A stretch of 64,000 nucleotides of DNA from Nitrososphaerota archaeon (GCA_016190055.1 JACPRH010000017.1:1-64000); one strand, 5' to 3'; numbered from the stretch's first letter, positions 16,485-25,317 are shown. The notes: generated from the sequence alone by a model not told the origin. Program-made: numbers and translations.

Positions 16485-17044
16485 AGCTTTCGAATCTCAA
16501 GAATAGCTCCATTATCTAAGTCTTATGCAGATAGAAGATGGCTAAGTTACCTAACTTTGATTCAAATTGGCTTATGTAATGTAGTCGAGTAGCGACTCGT
16601 CTCCACACCCAAGCTAAGAAAACCCCATCCACCTAACTAACTACCTGTCCAGCCTTGCATTAACCCAATTAACCCAGTACAGTAAACAACGCTCAAACTA
16701 ACAGCACATACAATTCTAAGATATATTCAACCAAAATTCTTCGGGGATAATCTTGCAAACAGAAACAATGCTTTCAACAAGCATTGCAAGCTTGGGGATC
16801 CTATCCAAGCAGATCCTGTAGAACAGCAGCTTGATTCTTATGCCGCTTTCAATAGTATTTAGATCCTCCCCCCTAGGTCGGCAGCAGGCGTGCGTGCTTC
16901 TCGAAGCATTGCAAGTATTGCTAAGCATCAATCATTGAACAGTAAGATAACAAACACTAGTATCGGCTATTGACGGAACTGAGAATATCCTGAACATATC
17001 CTGCAACTCCAACATCCCCACCTAAGGAGACCTAAGCAAGCGGA
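16485..17044. other. Gene-poor stretch without a recognised feature
   Basis: About 560 bases of AT-balanced DNA. A 71-codon open frame on the minus strand (16716-16931) matches nothing I know. A 12-base string AAGCATTGCAAG occurs twice (about 16781 and 16904). I see no RNA gene. Confidence 0.3.
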
Positions 17045-17071
17045 CAGTTTTGGAAGCAGGACAAGACATAA

Positions 17072-17100
17072 GTGGGATTAACTTAACAGTTAAATCCCAC
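17072..17100. promoter_or_regulatory. Inverted repeat upstream of AbrB antitoxin 1
   Basis: GTGGGATTAACT and AGTTAAATCCCAC face each other across four bases. Degenerate copies of this leader occur before the second AbrB gene (about 20850-20923) and in the debris at 24833-24900. It is a likely binding site for autoregulation by the AbrB dimer. Confidence 0.5.
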
Positions 17101-17130
17101 CGTACACTAGACCCAAGTGGGAAAGAAGGT

Positions 17131-17478
17131 ATGTCCGTTACAGTAACGGAGAGGAAGATAGACGAGAAGCGAAGAGTAACTTTACCGCTCAATGTATCTC
17201 TTAAAGAGGGAGCTAGTGTTGTAATGATTGCATCACAAGACGCAGCAATCATTACGTCAAACAAACACATCGTAAAGAAACTAGCGAAGATTCTACGCGA
17301 ACTCGAAACTAGCCGCAAAACAGTGACCCTGACCGAATGGGAGAAAATGATTAATGAAGCAGGGCTGGGCGGCTTAACGTCTGAAAGCATAGATCGCGCC
17401 GTTGCAGAAAGCATCTCGAGGCCGAAAAGACCCTATGTCAGAAAAGCAACAGCGGCAACAAAAACAGGTAGTGATTGA
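17131..17478 (+). CDS. AbrB/SpoVT-type antitoxin of a PIN toxin
   Basis: A 115-residue protein from ATG 17131. The N-terminal swapped-hairpin motif VTERKIDEKRRVTLPLNV is the DNA-binding fold of AbrB-family antitoxins. The following helices, with LTEWEKMINEAGLGGLTSESID, would wrap the toxin. It overlaps the PIN gene by 44 bases. A second, toxin-less copy is at 20924-21244 with the same helices (LTEWGRMIDEAGL). Confidence 0.8.
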   Translation: MSVTVTERKIDEKRRVTLPLNVSLKEGASVVMIASQDAAIITSNKHIVKKLAKILRELETSRKTVTLTEWEKMINEAGLGGLTSESIDRAVAESISRPKRPYVRKATAATKTGSD

Positions 17479-17878
17479 CACATCCGCGTTCTTCGCGGGA
17501 ACAAAAAAGATACGTTCACTCATCGAAAACGGAATCAAACTCTCAACAATAGACCTAGTAGTATTCGAATTCACAAAGGTAATGGAGACAGAAATAGCGC
17601 AGGCAAGGCGCTCCGGAAAAACCCAGCGACTCGAACTACTACAAGCCCTAAAAGAAAGATACCCAAAACTCCTCCGCACCTTCGAAATAGAAGTCAAATC
17701 ACCAGAATTCTCCATCGACGACGTTGACCAACTCTACACCGAAATCTCAAAAGGACACGACTCCGGCGACGCCATGATCTGGCTAAAAATGCAGAAAGCC
17801 GGATTAAACACTATAGTCACCGACAACACATTCGACTGGATCAACCTAGGAGCAAAAGTCATCAACCTAAAGCACTAG
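17435..17878 (+). CDS. PIN-domain ribonuclease toxin (VapC-like)
   Basis: A 147-residue protein from ATG 17435, within the antitoxin gene. PIN catalytic acids are visible: Asp in VVIDTSAFF, Glu in VVFEFTKV, Asp in HDSGDAMIW and Asp in IVTDNTFDW. PIN toxins cleave tRNA or other structured RNA. It is paired by overlap with the AbrB antitoxin just upstream. Confidence 0.85.
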   Translation: MSEKQQRQQKQVVIDTSAFFAGTKKIRSLIENGIKLSTIDLVVFEFTKVMETEIAQARRSGKTQRLELLQALKERYPKLLRTFEIEVKSPEFSIDDVDQLYTEISKGHDSGDAMIWLKMQKAGLNTIVTDNTFDWINLGAKVINLKH

Positions 17879-18060
17879 TTAGCCGCCGGCTTATCGAGCC
17901 CTTCGACTTTCTCGGATAGCCTCAACTAGCTCCTCTATCTCAATCTTCCGAAGAATCTCACCAACATCCTCAACCATCCTCCGAAGATCCTTCTTCTCCA
18001 AATTCAACCCAACCAGCCAACCAAACCATTCCTACGGAGAAACCTAAGCTCTTTAAAACC
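17879..18060. repeat. Toxin-antitoxin tail repeat, copy 1
   Basis: About 180 bases repeated at 21245-21430 with substitutions but few indels. On the minus strand both copies hold an open frame of about 36-40 codons containing EDVGEILRKIE and ELVEAIRESRRAR in this copy. The few differences between copies in this frame change amino acids, so protein-level selection is not evident. It may be part of the mobile unit that carries the AbrB gene. Confidence 0.6.
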
Positions 18061-18223
18061 ATTCAATTAGGTGCAATCTGAGAGTTAGTCAACCAGTAAG
18101 TCAAGCTGGACGGTGGCGTAAATTAATCAATTAGCTACCCGGGAGGTGTAGCGATCAGCTTAACAGCGTCTTAGTTTAGTTAAATGTTTTTATATTCACA
18201 ATACACATATGGATAAGTGTATT

Positions 18224-19417
18224 ATGAATATGAAAACTTTTGAAGTGGAGAAAGATGTAGCGCGGAGGCTTAGAGCGCTACTTCCTAACCTAGAATCTCT
18301 ATCATCGCAACCGCCATCCGCTGGATTTGACCGTGGATTCGATTTTTATGGGAAGGACAGCGAGGGCAACGACTACTTTATTGAAGTCAAAGCACGCCGC
18401 TGCAACCGGATTGATATAGGGCAGATCGTAGAACAGGCCTCAGCCGTACAAAAGAAACACCCTAACGCCAAAGCTGTTCTTGTGTGCGCATCTATCGATC
18501 CCGCAGTAGGAGCCCTGCTTGAAAAGGCAGGCATCAAAACTCTACTGCTAGCCGATCTTAAACCAAAAAAACCAGTAGCACACGAAGGTAAAGAAAAAGA
18601 GCTTAATCTCTCACCAACCGAGCAGCAGGCCTACTTCGCATTAATACGGAACGAAAAGAAGATAATCTCTACTAATGATTTGGCATCGCTTCTGGACATA
18701 CCGGTTGAACGGGCGAGAAACCTCCTCGTATCTTTAAACAAACATCAAGCAGTCTTCCGGTTCGGCAGAGGAAAATTCGCAGTTATTCCTCCTGATATAC
18801 TATACGAAAGAAAGAGCTACACCGCCGATCCTTACCTTATCATAGATAGCATCATGAGCGGTGAACAGTACTACGTAGCATACGGCTCCGCGGCCCACCT
18901 CCACGGCATCGCAACACAGCTTCCAGTCTCAGCCTTCATCGCAACCCTGAAGCAGCAGAGACCAATCCATCTAAACGGAACCGAGATCCGCTTCATCACA
19001 GCGGCAAAACCCCGATTCTTCGGTATTGAGCAACAAGAGTACTTCGGCGCACCTCTCCAAATATCTGACCTTGAAAGAACTGTTATCGACTGTATAGATC
19101 GACCAGACCTTGTCGGAGGCATTGATGAAGCTGCTAGAGTGACAGCCGAATCTCTTCAAAGGCTAGATTTCGACAAGCTTGTGAACTACGCGAAAAAGAT
19201 GAAGCGACAATCACTAGTCCAGCGACTGGGATTTATTCTGGAAAAACTCTCCAAATCCCACTACACCGTTCCAGCGCATACATTAAATCAGCTCAAGCTT
19301 TTGGTTCAGAACGCGTACCCTTATCCTCTAGACCCCAAGCGCGGAAAGAAAGGAGCACTATCCCCCCACTGGCACATCTACGAGAATGTAGATAATCTGA
19401 GGTGGCACTTTGATTAG
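18224..19417 (+). CDS. AbiEi-type antitoxin fused to an N-terminal PD-(D/E)XK nuclease domain
   Basis: About 397 residues. The TATA box TTTTTATATTC at 18187-18197 suggests the start is ATG 18224 (or 18230) rather than ATG 18209. In the numbering from 18209, residues 10-115 look like a restriction-type fold: Asp45 in GFDFYG, then Glu59-Val-Lys61 in FIEVKARR. Residues 135-190 form a winged helix, and 195-402 match AbiEi C-terminal antitoxin domains (YGSAAHLHGIATQLP, DLERTVIDCIDRPDLVGGIDEAARV). AbiEi normally represses the operon and neutralises AbiEii. The added nuclease-like domain is unusual. The stop overlaps the AbiEii start by eight bases. Confidence 0.75.
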   Translation: MNMKTFEVEKDVARRLRALLPNLESLSSQPPSAGFDRGFDFYGKDSEGNDYFIEVKARRCNRIDIGQIVEQASAVQKKHPNAKAVLVCASIDPAVGALLEKAGIKTLLLADLKPKKPVAHEGKEKELNLSPTEQQAYFALIRNEKKIISTNDLASLLDIPVERARNLLVSLNKHQAVFRFGRGKFAVIPPDILYERKSYTADPYLIIDSIMSGEQYYVAYGSAAHLHGIATQLPVSAFIATLKQQRPIHLNGTEIRFITAAKPRFFGIEQQEYFGAPLQISDLERTVIDCIDRPDLVGGIDEAARVTAESLQRLDFDKLVNYAKKMKRQSLVQRLGFILEKLSKSHYTVPAHTLNQLKLLVQNAYPYPLDPKRGKKGALSPHWHIYENVDNLRWHFD

Positions 19418-20435
19418 AGTCACTCCGACCGCGGTCAGATCCTGGGCTGACGAAATAGGTATAACAAATCAACTTTTTGCGGAACAGGACTTTCGCCTCG
19501 TCCACATGCTCACAGCAATTGCGGAGAACACAGACACTGCGCAAAAGCTTTACCTGAAAGGCGGAACCGCCATCAACAAGCTCTACCTGCAAGACAAAGG
19601 TCTTTCACGGCTATCTGTCGACCTCGATTTCAACCATATTGGCTCCAAAGAACAAGTAATTCAAGAGAGAAACGAAATAATCAACCAACTTCTAAAAACA
19701 GTCAGGAAGCATGACAGCTATTACCATCTTGACATCAGAAAAAAACGATATGAGCAAACCACGATCCACGCCACCTACACCTCCTTGGCTATCTCAGATC
19801 CCCAGCATATCAAGATAGAAATATCACATGTTGAACGGTTTCCCATACTTCCTACCCAAATAAGACCGCTCAGCCTTCCCAAAGAAGGAAAGGTTTCGCT
19901 GACCACTTACAGTTTAGAGGAGCTGATTTCAACTAAGATTCGCGCATTCTACGACAGGCTGAAAGGAAGGGATGTTTACGACTTATGGTCAGCAAACCGC
20001 ACAGGATCACTGGACAAAACGGCTGTCCGGAAACTCTTCCTCTACTACTTCTATAAAGACCGAAAAATATTCAACCCAAAGACCTTCTTCAAGCAGATGC
20101 ACAAGGCAATTACTGAAAACACCATAAGCAACGACGTATCTGGATACGTAAGACCAGACATCGGTTTTAACCTTCAACAGGCATCAAATGACACGGTAAA
20201 TTGGCTCGGCTTCCTCTCGAACTTAGACTCCTCAGATCAAGACTTCACTCTACTCGCGCGCCTACTACTCGGAAAAGGAAATATTCCAAAAGATAGAATT
20301 AGCCACATAGGCTCGATAAGATATCCCATAAGATCCCTCTTTAGTGACAATAAAATAACCGAAGCAGCTCGCCAAATCACACGCGCTGACATAGCACCAT
20401 TCACCAAAAAAGGAAGCAACAATCTCAACCTTTAG
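19410..20435 (+). CDS. AbiEii-type nucleotidyltransferase toxin
   Basis: A 341-residue protein from TTG 19410. GGTAINK (51-57) followed by SVDLDF (69-74) is the DNA-polymerase-beta-like motif of AbiEii/MenT toxins, which transfer nucleotides and act in phage abortive infection. The later SLEELISTKIRAFYDRLKGR segment fits the family, including the conserved Lys and Arg. It forms an operon with the nuclease-fused antitoxin. Confidence 0.85.
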   Translation: MIRVTPTAVRSWADEIGITNQLFAEQDFRLVHMLTAIAENTDTAQKLYLKGGTAINKLYLQDKGLSRLSVDLDFNHIGSKEQVIQERNEIINQLLKTVRKHDSYYHLDIRKKRYEQTTIHATYTSLAISDPQHIKIEISHVERFPILPTQIRPLSLPKEGKVSLTTYSLEELISTKIRAFYDRLKGRDVYDLWSANRTGSLDKTAVRKLFLYYFYKDRKIFNPKTFFKQMHKAITENTISNDVSGYVRPDIGFNLQQASNDTVNWLGFLSNLDSSDQDFTLLARLLLGKGNIPKDRISHIGSIRYPIRSLFSDNKITEAARQITRADIAPFTKKGSNNLNL

Positions 20436-20592
20436 CGTCTATTGGACATAAATTAAGTATCAACATCCACACCAACCGCACTAAACATCAACAGCAACGA
20501 CAACAACAACAGTCACAACCAAAACACCTCAACACAACCAACCTTCTCCAAGGCTCTAAGGACTTCCCGTGCAGATAATACGGGTAACTTCG

Positions 20593-20805
20593 TCAAATCT
20601 GGACAGCCGCTGTCTCAATCTTTCTATCTGAGGGAACAGTCTCCCCATGCTTCCGCATCGATTCAATGTACGCCTCTATGGCCTCCTGAATATTAGCTAA
20701 GGCCTCTTTCTTCGTCTTACCCTGAGAAATGCAGCCGGGAAGGCTGGGACACTCAACTACCCAATAGCCGTCTTCACCCTTGTAAATTATCACATGCCTC
20801 TGCAT
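20593..20805 (-). CDS. Orphan HicB-like antitoxin
   Basis: From ATG 20805 a 70-residue protein with the HicB RNase-H-like pattern: GYWVVECPSLPGCISQGKTKKEALANI and AIEAYIESMRKHGE, ending in a short tail without a DNA-binding domain. No HicA toxin (small dsRNA-binding protein) is found on either side. A second HicB lies at 36368. Confidence 0.8.
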   Translation of the reverse strand: MQRHVIIYKGEDGYWVVECPSLPGCISQGKTKKEALANIQEAIEAYIESMRKHGETVPSDRKIETAAVQI

Positions 20806-20923
20806 CGACATAACCACTCGACTCCGAGAGAAATACAAGAATACTACTTATGAAGGTTCAGGTAAGATCACTGGGAACCTTAAACTCAAATCCCGCCGCA
20901 TACAAGACCCAAGTGAGAAGCAG

Positions 20924-21244
20924 ATGCCTGTTACAGTAACAAATAGGAAGGTAGACAAGAAGCGAAGAGTAACTCTACCACCTAACATAAACCTCAAGGA
21001 AGGCAGCAAAATCTTCATAGTCTCATCACTAGACACAGCCATCATAACATCAAACAAACACATAGCAGAAAGACTAGCAAAAACCCTACGCAAACTCGAA
21101 ACCAACCTCAAAACACAGACACTAACCGAATGGGGAAGAATGATAGATGAGGCAGGGCTAACCAGCCTAACATCTCAAAGCATAGATCACACCATCGCAC
21201 ACAACATCCAGAGACCGAAAAACCTCTTACCCAAACAAAACTAA
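20924..21244 (+). CDS. AbrB-type antitoxin without a toxin gene
   Basis: A 106-residue paralogue of the antitoxin at 17131, with VTNRKVDKKRRVTLPPNI and AIITSNKHIAERLAK. Its stop is followed directly by the tail repeat that, at the first locus, follows the PIN gene. The PIN gene has therefore been lost here, or was gained there. It might still act as an anti-toxin against the first PIN protein. Confidence 0.75.
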   Translation: MPVTVTNRKVDKKRRVTLPPNINLKEGSKIFIVSSLDTAIITSNKHIAERLAKTLRKLETNLKTQTLTEWGRMIDEAGLTSLTSQSIDHTIAHNIQRPKNLLPKQN

Positions 21245-21430
21245 AGCACTAGTCAGTTAGTCGCGCATCTTATCGAGCTTTTCGACTCGCTCGGATAGCC
21301 TCAACTAGCTCCTCCACCTCAATCTTCCGAAGAACCTCACCAGCATCCTCAGCCATTCTCCGAATATTCTTCTCCAAATCCAACTCAACTAACTAAGCCT
21401 GTCCTACAGATAAACCCATTTCTTCAAAAC
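21245..21430. repeat. Toxin-antitoxin tail repeat, copy 2
   Basis: Homologous to 17879-18060. The minus-strand frame here reads EDAGEVLRKIE and ELVEAIRASRKAR with no stop or frameshift relative to the first copy. Confidence 0.6.
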
Positions 21431-21500
21431 CATCAGATTGAAGCCACAAACCTAGACAGACCAGTATACGCGTTCATTTCAAGAAGGCTTAACTAGAACT

Positions 21501-21827
21501 TTGACATATCTCATAATCAGAAGGAGAATAGAAGTTGACACTATATATCCGACTGATAAAGTTTACAGAAAAAGGTTTGAAGGCCTAAAGGACTTTTCGA
21601 AGGCGCGAAAAGAGTTCCTACAGAAGGCGAAGGAATTAGGCATTAAAGTACAGGCAACATACGTAACACTGGGCCGCTACGACCTCATAACAATAATAGA
21701 GGCACCTGATGAAAAAGCACTTTTGAAACTCACCGCAAGCTACGTCGGTCCAAAAGGACGCACAACAACAGAAACACTAACCGCAATACCCGCCGAAGAA
21801 TTCGAACAAATCATAAAAACACTCTAA
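21501..21827 (+). CDS. GYD-domain protein
   Basis: A 108-residue protein from TTG 21501. The C-terminal part VQATYVTLGRYDLITIIEAPDE with GRYD, then TTTETLTAIPAEEFEQII, matches small GYD-domain proteins, a ferredoxin-like fold of unknown function. The N-terminus (DTIYPTDKVYRKRFEGL) deviates from the usual family start, so the exact start is uncertain. Confidence 0.7.
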   Translation: MTYLIIRRRIEVDTIYPTDKVYRKRFEGLKDFSKARKEFLQKAKELGIKVQATYVTLGRYDLITIIEAPDEKALLKLTASYVGPKGRTTTETLTAIPAEEFEQIIKTL

Positions 21828-21867
21828 ACACCCTTCAAAAAACACGTAGTAATAGTAGGCTAAGATG

Positions 21868-21893
21868 GAGCCCCTTAGCGAAAAATGGGGCTC
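21868..21893. terminator. Hairpin between converging genes
   Basis: GAGCCCC and GGGGCTC enclose 12 bases between the GYD gene and the convergent GMC gene. No long T-run follows on either strand, so its strength is uncertain. Confidence 0.35.
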
Positions 21894-22000
21894 TTATGAC
21901 TAGCCTATAACTTATCTTGAAAAAATGCAGCAGGGATTGCCGATGACTAGCTAAGCTGTACGTATACACAGCTGTTTACGCTGAGACAGCTTAGCTTAGC

Positions 22001-23791
22001 TTAGCTTACTAGTGGTCCGGGGCTCTTCAGATATTTTTGTATGCCGTCTGCGGCGAGGTAGGCCATTGCGCCCGCTGGATGTGTACCGGGTGAGATGTTG
22101 TCTCCGAATGGGTAGCAGATTTCTCCTGCCGCGAACATGTTTTCCACATCCCAGCTCTGCATCCACTTGTTGAATGCAGAGGTCTCCGGCTTCGAGCCTG
22201 TTCTAGCACCGTTCCTGACGTGTGCAGCCCAGAGGTCTGGTTTACTTGACAGTTCAGCAACCTTGTTCACCTTTACGTCGGTGCAGCCCATCTTCGTCTG
22301 GATCTCCTGCAGCTTAGGAGCCAAGGCATCAGCTACTCGCCACCTGTTCGCCCCCCAATTAATCGTGATCCTCGCTACGGGGTCGCCGTAGATGTCGTTG
22401 TAATGCGGGTCAAGACTCACATACTGATCCTTGGTAGGTATCTCGGGCCCTGTGGCTGAGAATGAGACTGTAAGCTTAGTTGGGAGCTTCATATCCTTCA
22501 ACCCTTTCTTCCAAGCGCTGCCCCAAGTGGTCTTGCTGGCGTTGAAGGCCGTCACCATGTTGGGCCCTGCGCCCAAGTAGTTCCCGTAAGAGATGGAGGC
22601 GCCGCCTACGAAGTTCTGCCCTTTATGATCAAAGTTGTCATCGGCAAGATCCAGCATCACGAAGCCTCCTCCCGCCTGATTCCCAGAGCTGTAGGTGTTC
22701 ACAGTCATATTCAGAGTACCAGAGACGCTAGTTACAGCGGGCCCGTCACCCAACGTAGGCGCCCTGCCCAGAGAACCAGATATCGTAACCGGATCATAGG
22801 GTTTGCCTATGCCTGATAGAAGCATCAACCTGACAAGGTTGAAACCCCATATCCCGTTAAACACGGTTTTAGCAGGCTGGATGTTTATGTTTCCCTGAGC
22901 ATCGTAATACCTTACACCAGTAGCCTTCTTCCCTGACGCATCCAAGTCTATCCTGTACACGTAGCTGTGCAGCCTGAGATCAAAGTTCCCGGATTTCATC
23001 GCAGCCGGAACCGTTGTCACATGAGAGCTACCTTTCGCACCGGTTTCGCAGGGGAAGTTGCATCGACCAGAGCACCAGCCGCAGTAGATACAACCGTTCC
23101 TAGCGATCCCGTACTGATTCGTATAGGCCTGCGAGATAAGCGCACTAGGCTGCGGATACGGGTGGTAACCGAGGCTTTCCGCCGCGCCTTGAAACACATC
23201 CCCATAGGGTGAGGATGGATGAGCAGGCGTAGGATACTTTACGCCGGGAACAAACGGATCCTGGTTTGTACCAGAGATACCCATCGCCTTCTCCCACTTC
23301 TCGTAGTAAGGCACCATGTCCTCGTAGGAGACCGGGAAATCCTCCATGTCGTGGTTCGCAGGTAGAACCGACTCACCGTACTTGTTGACTGTCTCCGAAT
23401 ACGGCTTGTACGACCACGGACTGTACCGCCCCATAACTCCCCCATAATGGGTACCGGCGCCGCCTACGCCGTGACCTAACGCCTGATACTGAGCCAGCTT
23501 AGTGTATCTTCGGACAGGAAGCGCGACTTGATCCCTGTCGTTCCTCACCGTGAAGGTTGAGAGGTGAAGCGGGTGATCAAACTTCCGCTCAAGCATAATC
23601 GCCCACTCATCATGGATGTTAGATGGAGCCCAATCAGTAGCATAATCCCAGTAAGGCCCCTTCTCAATCCCAACCACCTTGTACCCGGCGGTTGAAAGCT
23701 CAGCGGCAACAGGGCCACCCATATGCCCTAAACCAAGGACAACAACATCAGCCGGCGGATGAGTAATAACGTTGCTGGACATGCTTATCAC
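22001..23791 (-). CDS. GMC oxidoreductase, large subunit of a membrane sugar/alcohol dehydrogenase
   Basis: A 596-residue flavoprotein. The FAD site GLGHMGGPVAAELSTAGYKV lies near residues 20-40 and the C-terminal SPGTHPAGAMAYLAADGI carries the GMC-type catalytic region. The segment NGCIYCGWCSGRCNFPC at about residues 235-250 has five Cys; in the large subunits of sorbitol, fructose and gluconate dehydrogenases a similar Cys cluster binds a 3Fe-4S centre. It overlaps the small-subunit gene by four bases (GTGA); ATG 23782 is an alternative start. No own signal peptide is seen, so export would ride on the Tat signal of the partner. Confidence 0.85.
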   Translation of the reverse strand: MISMSSNVITHPPADVVVLGLGHMGGPVAAELSTAGYKVVGIEKGPYWDYATDWAPSNIHDEWAIMLERKFDHPLHLSTFTVRNDRDQVALPVRRYTKLAQYQALGHGVGGAGTHYGGVMGRYSPWSYKPYSETVNKYGESVLPANHDMEDFPVSYEDMVPYYEKWEKAMGISGTNQDPFVPGVKYPTPAHPSSPYGDVFQGAAESLGYHPYPQPSALISQAYTNQYGIARNGCIYCGWCSGRCNFPCETGAKGSSHVTTVPAAMKSGNFDLRLHSYVYRIDLDASGKKATGVRYYDAQGNINIQPAKTVFNGIWGFNLVRLMLLSGIGKPYDPVTISGSLGRAPTLGDGPAVTSVSGTLNMTVNTYSSGNQAGGGFVMLDLADDNFDHKGQNFVGGASISYGNYLGAGPNMVTAFNASKTTWGSAWKKGLKDMKLPTKLTVSFSATGPEIPTKDQYVSLDPHYNDIYGDPVARITINWGANRWRVADALAPKLQEIQTKMGCTDVKVNKVAELSSKPDLWAAHVRNGARTGSKPETSAFNKWMQSWDVENMFAAGEICYPFGDNISPGTHPAGAMAYLAADGIQKYLKSPGPLVS

Positions 23792-24663
23792 ATACCTCCG
23801 CCTTGAATATCCGTCAAACTCTGCGGAGTCAACCTAACATGGCTAGTCATCCGCATAATCTCCTTAGTTGTCTTCCCGACTTCGCTACCCATGTTCGTGC
23901 CGTTGAACCCCGCTAACTTCCAGCTAACCAGCCCCCGGTTTCCACCGTAAAGCGGATCCGCGAAGAAGCCGCCCATAACCATGTCATGCACCTCTGAAAC
24001 GAACTCCGCGGCAGTAGGGCCGGTGAAGTTAGTCGGCTTGTTATCGAACAGATCCTGCAGCACCTGAATCTTCTTATCCGCACTTAGACTCTCGAAAACC
24101 GCGCCATACGCGCTCTTCGAGTAATCCTGTAGAAACTGTATCCCTCGCCTCCAAAACTCACGGAGCGAAAAAGCATGCTGATACCTAGCACCGGCATTAA
24201 CCCTGATTACAGGAGAACCCTTCGAATAAGTAACCGAACCCACAGTAACCGGGCCAGTTAACCCAGGCTTGATGAACGGCCCCTGCATATACATGTTCCC
24301 GTTCTTCCCATAGCTCCCAGCAAGCTGCCGATCAATGAAGTAAACCACACCAGCCTCCTTCGCCCCAGGCCCCGTTTCCGCATCACTAGGAACCATAGTC
24401 TCAGCCATAGCCTCCACCACAGGCCGCTCACTAGGATTCAAAGACAGAAAACCAGTCAACCTAGAAGAATCATTAACCTGACCCTGAAGCTGAGTAATCT
24501 GCTGATCCTTCTGCTGAAGCTGCGCATCCTTCTGCTGAAGCTCATCAGCCTTCTGCTGCGTCTGCGACGTCAGGAGAGGAATCTCAACCGCTGACGCGAC
24601 AGCAGCACCGCCCACAGCCGCGGCACCAATTTTGATAAAATCACGTCTAGACTTGGACGACAT
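23788..24663 (-). CDS. Tat-exported gluconate 2-dehydrogenase subunit 3-like protein
   Basis: A 291-residue partner of the GMC protein. The N-terminus SRRDFIKIGAAAVGGAA is a Tat signal with the twin Arg. A short coiled coil follows, with repeated LQQKD units near residues 40-60. The rest matches the small subunit of membrane gluconate-type dehydrogenases (MVPSDAETGPGAKEAGVVYF and later FLQDYSKSAYG). The usual third subunit, a c-type cytochrome, is absent next to it; the electron acceptor may be one of the multihaem proteins or a quinone. Confidence 0.8.
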   Translation of the reverse strand: MSSKSRRDFIKIGAAAVGGAAVASAVEIPLLTSQTQQKADELQQKDAQLQQKDQQITQLQGQVNDSSRLTGFLSLNPSERPVVEAMAETMVPSDAETGPGAKEAGVVYFIDRQLAGSYGKNGNMYMQGPFIKPGLTGPVTVGSVTYSKGSPVIRVNAGARYQHAFSLREFWRRGIQFLQDYSKSAYGAVFESLSADKKIQVLQDLFDNKPTNFTGPTAAEFVSEVHDMVMGGFFADPLYGGNRGLVSWKLAGFNGTNMGSEVGKTTKEIMRMTSHVRLTPQSLTDIQGGGM

Positions 24664-24682
24664 ATACCCTTGATTAACACTT

Positions 24683-24705
24683 GAAATATATATACTTTAT
24701 ACCTA
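24683..24705 (-). promoter_or_regulatory. Promoter of the GMC dehydrogenase operon
   Basis: On the minus strand GGTATAAAGTATATATATTT lies about 25-40 bases before ATG 24663 and contains overlapping TATA boxes. Confidence 0.55.
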
Positions 24706-24832
24706 AAATTTTAGTTCATCACTACATACTTTTTTGCTATTTTAAGGGGCGCCGTCTTATTATAGATATTCTAACCAGCCATCTCAACAATATATTGGTC
24801 CGAAAAAACACCTCTAACCGCTACAGTTAGTG

Positions 24833-24903
24833 CAAGACGCAAGTGAGTTAACTTAATAGCTAAATCCCACCATACACCGACCTGAGTAAGAAACAGCATG
24901 CCC
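24833..24903 (+). repeat. Orphan copy of the AbrB leader
   Basis: GCAAGTGAGTTAACTT, TAAATCCCACCATACACC and the following ATGCCC repeat the leaders of the AbrB genes at 17050-17131 and 20850-20924. The AbrB coding region is gone and AbiEi sequence follows directly, marking a recombination junction. Confidence 0.65.
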
Positions 24904-24905
24904 AC

Positions 24906-25208
24906 GGAGGCATCGATGAAGCCGCCAGAATCGCAGCCGAAGCTCTTCAAAGACTAGGTTTTGATAAGCTTGTGAACTACGCGAAAAAAATGAATCGACA
25001 ATCGCTAGTCCAGCGGCTCGGCTTCATTCTGGAAAAACTCTCCAAAAATCAATACACCGTTCCAGCGCATGCATTAGACTAACTCAAGATTCTGGCCCAG
25101 AACGCGTACTCGTATCCTCTAGACCCCAAGAGCGAAAAGGAAGGAGCACTGTCTCCCCGCTGGCACATCTATGCGAACATAGACTGTCTGAGGTGGCTCT
25201 GTGCTTAG
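24906..25208 (+). pseudogene. AbiEi 3' fragment (pseudogene)
   Basis: The frame repeats the last 100 codons of the AbiEi gene (19108-19417): GGIDEAARIAAEALQRL, then LVNYAKKMNRQSLVQRLGFI and YPLDPK. An in-frame TAA at 25079-25081 interrupts it. Homology runs past the stop into the region corresponding to the AbiEii start, then ends. Confidence 0.85.
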
Positions 25209-25317
25209 AGTCCTACTATCGCGGTCAGATCACGGGCACCATTTAACGGCAAGTAGCTGGCTGGACTATAGCGACCAGAAAAATGCACTTATATTACGTA
25301 ATACGATAGTGTTACGT

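Noticed and set aside
16716-16931. 71-codon minus-strand frame
   Set aside because: Two ATG codons but no promoter, ribosome site or family resemblance; Cys/Arg-rich start looks random.
21960-22010. Direct repeat of GCTTA units before the GMC stop
   Set aside because: A short simple repeat (GCTTA x4) without sign of function.
24749-24763. GCCGTCTTA motif upstream of the GMC operon
   Set aside because: Only nine bases match the dehydrogenase promoter element, on the opposite strand; expected by chance in 64 kb.
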